9,284 nucleotides of DNA from Elusimicrobiota bacterium (GTDB taxonomy: Bacteria; CG03; SLGR01; PWQF01), in contig PWQF01000247.1 of NCBI GenBank assembly GCA_003556865.1, positions 1-9,284 of the forward strand, read 5' to 3'. A model generated the notes under the pieces. It made no database searches. It saw only the letters and a list, made by a program, of their open reading frames with translations, and was not told where the DNA came from. The position numbers were made by a program, and so were the translations under genes. Below are positions 6,563 to 9,284 of the stretch, one piece after another (position 1 is the stretch's first letter; each line of letters starts with the position of its first letter).

Positions 6563-7501
6563 TTAAAAGAAACTTACCCCCAGGCTGAACCTGTGGGTCA
6601 TACCCATATCCATATGGGGAAAAAAAGCATAATCCAGTTCCCACAATGGGGGCTTATGGGTTGAACCCAGGCTCCATAGAGAGAACATTGAAGGCTCCCA
6701 CGGGATACCTATACCCACCATAAAATTGGGCCGGGTTATATAGGTCCCTCCCGCCCTGAACTTTAAATATCTCATCACATCCAGCTCCAGGCCGGCCTGG
6801 AAGCCCACCGAGTACTGCCTTGAAGTTGAAATTTCCCATACAAAAAGATATCCCCGCAGGTCATGTGCGCCTGCAAGGGCTGCCTTGCGGTCCAGGCTGA
6901 CCTTTTCCCTGCCCACCTTCATTTCAGGCCCCAGGTTTTTCAGAATCAGCCCGAAAGAATCCCCGTCAAAACCTTTAAGCCACAGGCCCAGGTCCAGGGC
7001 TGCCGCGGATGCGCTGAGGGAATCAGAGACATCATATATCTCGCTTATATACTTAATTGCCGCCCCGGCGGAAAGCCGGTCGTTCAGGGGCATACCCGCC
7101 CCCATTGAAAGCTGGGTAAACCTTATATCAAAATCCCCCACTTTTTCCCCCTGGCCGTCCCTTTCGGTATCCTGGGCCGAGAAGATCTTAATTTTAGCTC
7201 CCGCCCCTATATCCCCGAATTTCTGCCCGTATGAAATTGAGCTCATCTTTGAATCAAGAAAATAGACCAGGTGGGAAACCTGGGCGCTGATACCTTTAAT
7301 GCCCTGAAGGGCAGCCGGATTATAAACAACAGAGTTCACATCCCCGGATACGGCTCCCATAGCATATCCCATTGCCCCGGAACGGCTGGAAGAGTTAAGG
7401 TTAAGTATCTGGGCACCTACGGTACCGTACCCGGACCCGTAAAGAGGGACCCGGCCGGCTGCAATAATTATAATAAAGGGTAATATCTTTTTAAATTTCA
7501 T
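6563..7501 (-). CDS. PorV/PorQ-family outer membrane beta-barrel protein
   Basis: The 312-residue protein has a signal peptide (about residues 1-23, with a KFKK basic start and a long hydrophobic core), then the family signature GTVGAQILNLNSSSRSGAMG (26-45) and VNSVVYNPAAL (55-65), followed by alternating amphipathic beta strands to a C-terminal Phe pair (RFSLGVSFF), the typical signal for barrel insertion. These features match the PorV/PorQ (UPF0164-like) group, which belongs to the FadL-like barrels. In Bacteroidetes PorV shuttles type IX secretion cargo to the surface sortase; in other diderm phyla the role of these relatives is not established. The gene starts 2 bases after the protease stop, with AGGAG (7512-7508) spaced 6 bases from the ATG. 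It follows two genes whose products end in sorting-like domains, which supports a link to secretion of those proteins. Family assignment is firm; the secretion role is inferred. Confidence 0.88.
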   Translation of the reverse strand: MKFKKILPFIIIIAAGRVPLYGSGYGTVGAQILNLNSSSRSGAMGYAMGAVSGDVNSVVYNPAALQGIKGISAQVSHLVYFLDSKMSSISYGQKFGDIGAGAKIKIFSAQDTERDGQGEKVGDFDIRFTQLSMGAGMPLNDRLSAGAAIKYISEIYDVSDSLSASAAALDLGLWLKGFDGDSFGLILKNLGPEMKVGREKVSLDRKAALAGAHDLRGYLFVWEISTSRQYSVGFQAGLELDVMRYLKFRAGGTYITRPNFMVGIGIPWEPSMFSLWSLGSTHKPPLWELDYAFFPHMDMGMTHRFSLGVSFF

Positions 7502-7503
7502 TT

Positions 7504-9060
7504 TTATCTCCTGAGAACAGTTATTTTTCCCCTGACATTATCCCCGTTTTCCATTTCCGCCCACATAAAGTAAAGGCCCGGAGCTACAGGGGAATTATCA
7601 TTATTTCTCCCGTTCCAGGGAACAATGGTCCCGGAAGGGCGCTCAATTTCCCTTACCAGCTGGCCGTCCAGCGAATATATTTTAATAAACCTGAACTCCT
7701 CATCTCCGTTTGTTCCCAGTTTCAGCATAACATTGCCGTCCAGGCCCGGGTCAAAGGGGTTGGGAAAAGCTATTATTTCAATATCAATAGCATAGGAATC
7801 AGCAATATTTAAAGCCTGCCGGGCATTAAGGCGGCCATAGCCTGTAAAACTGTCCCATTGGCGGGAATCGTTCCGGTCGGCGCTGGAATTAATTATTGTG
7901 CGAAGGTCTTTCAGCCTGTAGGTGGCTCCCATACCTTTAAAATGGGATATAATAAGAGCCGCCACTCCCGAGGCAAAAGGAGCGGCCATTGAAGTTCCGG
8001 ACATATTCCCGTGAGTTCCTTTTGAAAGTTTTATGGTTGATTTAATATCAACTCCCGGAGCTACTATATCCAAACCCTCCCCGAAATTTGAAAAACCGGC
8101 TTTATCGTCACTCTTCTCCGATGCCCCCACAGCCAGGACATTATCCAGGGCTGCCGGGTAGGAAATTGAAGCCGCTCCTTCATTACCTGCTGCCGCAACA
8201 ATAAAACTTCCCTGCTGGTATGCATAGTCAACGGCAGCAGTCATAATGGGACTGTAGCCATCGGTGCCAAGGCTTAAATTAATTATATCCACGCCGTTGT
8301 CGGCGGCATAGATTATGCCTTCCCCTATATGAAAATCATATCCCCGCCCGTCCGAACCCATAACTTTTACCGCCATAATCCGGCTTCTCCAGGAGACCCC
8401 CGCAATACCCGAAGCTTTTGAAGAACCCCCTATTATTCCCGCAACGTGAGTGCCGTGGCTGTTACCATCTGCAGTATCATGGTCGTCCATAGGGTCGTCG
8501 GTGCCGCCCGTAAAATTTTTTCCGGGGAACCCTGTCCCGGGATCCTCCCACATATTGTCCGCCAAATCCGGATGGTTATAATCCACCCCTGTATCGGCCA
8601 CGGCTACAATTACTTCCCTGGAACCGGTTTCGCTGCTCCAGGCATAATGGGCATCTATCTTCTCCAGCCCCCACTGGCTATCTTCCATCTCAGTAATAGT
8701 TGGGTACTGATCCGGGAGCCTGTATGAGGATATGCCGTAAACTATATTGGGATAGGCAAACTCTACGCTTTCATCCTGCCGGTACTCATTTAATATATCC
8801 TCAAAATTTTCCCCGGCGGGCACCTTTATCTTTTCAACGCCTATAGCTTTTATTTCAGAAACCCGGCTCCCCCCGGTTCGCGAATTAAGGGCAGCTACCG
8901 ATGAAGGGCGCGCACCCGGCCGGAAACGGACAAGTATCTCCCCTTCCGCCGCTTCCACGCTATGCCCGTCGATATTATAGGAAACAATATTGGCAGAATC
9001 GCCTCTTCCGGGAAAGAGCAATACTATAATTATAAATATTAAATTTTTAAAATTTTTCAT
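7504..9060 (-). CDS. Secreted subtilisin-like (S8) serine protease with C-terminal sorting-like domain
   Basis: This 518-residue protein has a signal peptide (about residues 1-23), a fervidolysin/thermitase-like propeptide (about 40-108, starting GEILVRFRPGARPSS), a peptidase S8 catalytic domain (about 128-420) and a C-terminal FlgD-Ig-like/type A sorting-like domain (about 430-518). The catalytic triad is visible: D156 in VAVADTG, H202 in NSHGTHVAG and S357 in MSGTSMAAP, with oxyanion Asn N293 in AAAGNEG. The tail opens with AFPNPFDPG and ends with VAPGLYFMWAEMENGDNVRG and KITVLRR, as in proteins of diderm bacteria that are exported and anchored or cleaved at the C-terminus. It probably degrades proteins outside the cell or at the surface. 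The ATG at 9060 overlaps the stop of the preceding gene (ATGA); there is no strong Shine-Dalgarno, so translation is probably coupled. The PorV-like gene follows 2 bases later. Confidence 0.95.
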   Translation of the reverse strand: MKNFKNLIFIIIVLLFPGRGDSANIVSYNIDGHSVEAAEGEILVRFRPGARPSSVAALNSRTGGSRVSEIKAIGVEKIKVPAGENFEDILNEYRQDESVEFAYPNIVYGISSYRLPDQYPTITEMEDSQWGLEKIDAHYAWSSETGSREVIVAVADTGVDYNHPDLADNMWEDPGTGFPGKNFTGGTDDPMDDHDTADGNSHGTHVAGIIGGSSKASGIAGVSWRSRIMAVKVMGSDGRGYDFHIGEGIIYAADNGVDIINLSLGTDGYSPIMTAAVDYAYQQGSFIVAAAGNEGAASISYPAALDNVLAVGASEKSDDKAGFSNFGEGLDIVAPGVDIKSTIKLSKGTHGNMSGTSMAAPFASGVAALIISHFKGMGATYRLKDLRTIINSSADRNDSRQWDSFTGYGRLNARQALNIADSYAIDIEIIAFPNPFDPGLDGNVMLKLGTNGDEEFRFIKIYSLDGQLVREIERPSGTIVPWNGRNNDNSPVAPGLYFMWAEMENGDNVRGKITVLRR

Positions 9061-9284
9061 CTTTTAATAACCACGGCGCTCCCTCTCTTCTCTTTTCCGT
9101 CCGCGGTCTCTGCCATAAAAAAATAAAGCCCTGGAGCCACGGCCGATTTATTTTCATTTGTGCCGTCCCATTTAATGAGATTGCCTGCAAGTCTATCTTT
9201 ACTTTTTATCAGTTCCCCGTCAAGTGAAAAAACCTTCAGGCTGCTGAAAGTATCTGACGAGCCTTCAGGCATCCTTATATGGGC
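9057..9284 (-). CDS. C-terminal end of an exported protein with FlgD-Ig-like sorting domain (partial)
   Basis: The frame is open from the right edge (first codon at 9284) and gives 75 residues; the 5' part lies outside the window. All of it belongs to one FlgD-Ig-like/type A sorting-like domain: LKVFSLDGELIKS, a NLIKWDGTNENKSAVAPGLY segment, and a tail ending RGSAVVIKR. It aligns well with the end of the protease downstream (shared SLDG-L, W-G-N, VAPGLYF, AE, RG and a basic end), so the two proteins probably use the same export route. The stop TGA (9059-9057) overlaps the ATG of the protease. The internal ATG at 9272 is within the domain and is not a likely start. The N-terminal domain and function cannot be known from this window. 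Confidence 0.85.
   Translation of the reverse strand, partial: AHIRMPEGSSDTFSSLKVFSLDGELIKSKDRLAGNLIKWDGTNENKSAVAPGLYFFMAETADGKEKRGSAVVIKR

Noticed and set aside
6863..7483. Several plus-strand open frames opposite the PorV-like gene
   Set aside because: They are antisense shadows of a clear beta-barrel protein; none has a plausible domain.
8446..8727. Plus-strand frame of 93 codons opposite the protease
   Set aside because: It covers the catalytic region of the subtilisin gene on the other strand; it shows no recognisable motif of its own.

Overview
All recognisable genes lie on the minus strand, so the window reads from right to left. Nine coding regions are packed with almost no space: four junctions are ATGA stop/start overlaps (9057-9060, 6401-6404, 3441-3444, 1615-1618), and the other gaps are 2, 3, 17 and about 35-65 bases. 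This looks like one long transcription unit that enters from beyond base 9284 and leaves past base 1. I see no rRNA, tRNA, CRISPR array, insertion sequence or convincing terminator.

The upstream part (9284 to 6563) encodes exported proteins. First comes the tail of a protein ending in a FlgD-Ig-like/type A sorting-like domain, then a secreted subtilisin-family protease ending in the same kind of domain, then a PorV/PorQ-type outer membrane beta-barrel protein. That pairing (cargo with C-terminal domains next to a PorV-like protein) resembles type IX secretion, although no core T9SS gene is visible here.

The downstream part (6559 to 1) is a DNA-uptake (competence) module: a 52-residue one-helix membrane protein, a full-length ComEC/Rec2 channel, a tandem PD-(D/E)XK nuclease with two complete RecB/Cas4-type active sites and two four-cysteine iron-sulfur signatures, a membrane-anchored metallo-beta-lactamase (MBL) protein related to the C-terminal domain of ComEC, a two-helix small membrane protein, and the beginning of a ComEA-like DNA receptor with an SLBB domain. 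The most striking point is that the MBL domain inside ComEC has lost all its metal-binding motifs, whereas the separate MBL protein two genes downstream keeps them all. Together with the tandem nuclease this suggests a rearranged uptake machine in which strand processing is done by separate subunits.

The organism is a diderm bacterium, judged by the outer membrane barrel with a C-terminal Phe and the sorting-like domains. The PorV/PorQ family, FlgD-Ig-like tails and standalone ComEC operon suggest the Elusimicrobiota/Omnitrophota/Goldbacteria-like candidate phyla or a relative, but the phylum cannot be fixed from this sequence alone.
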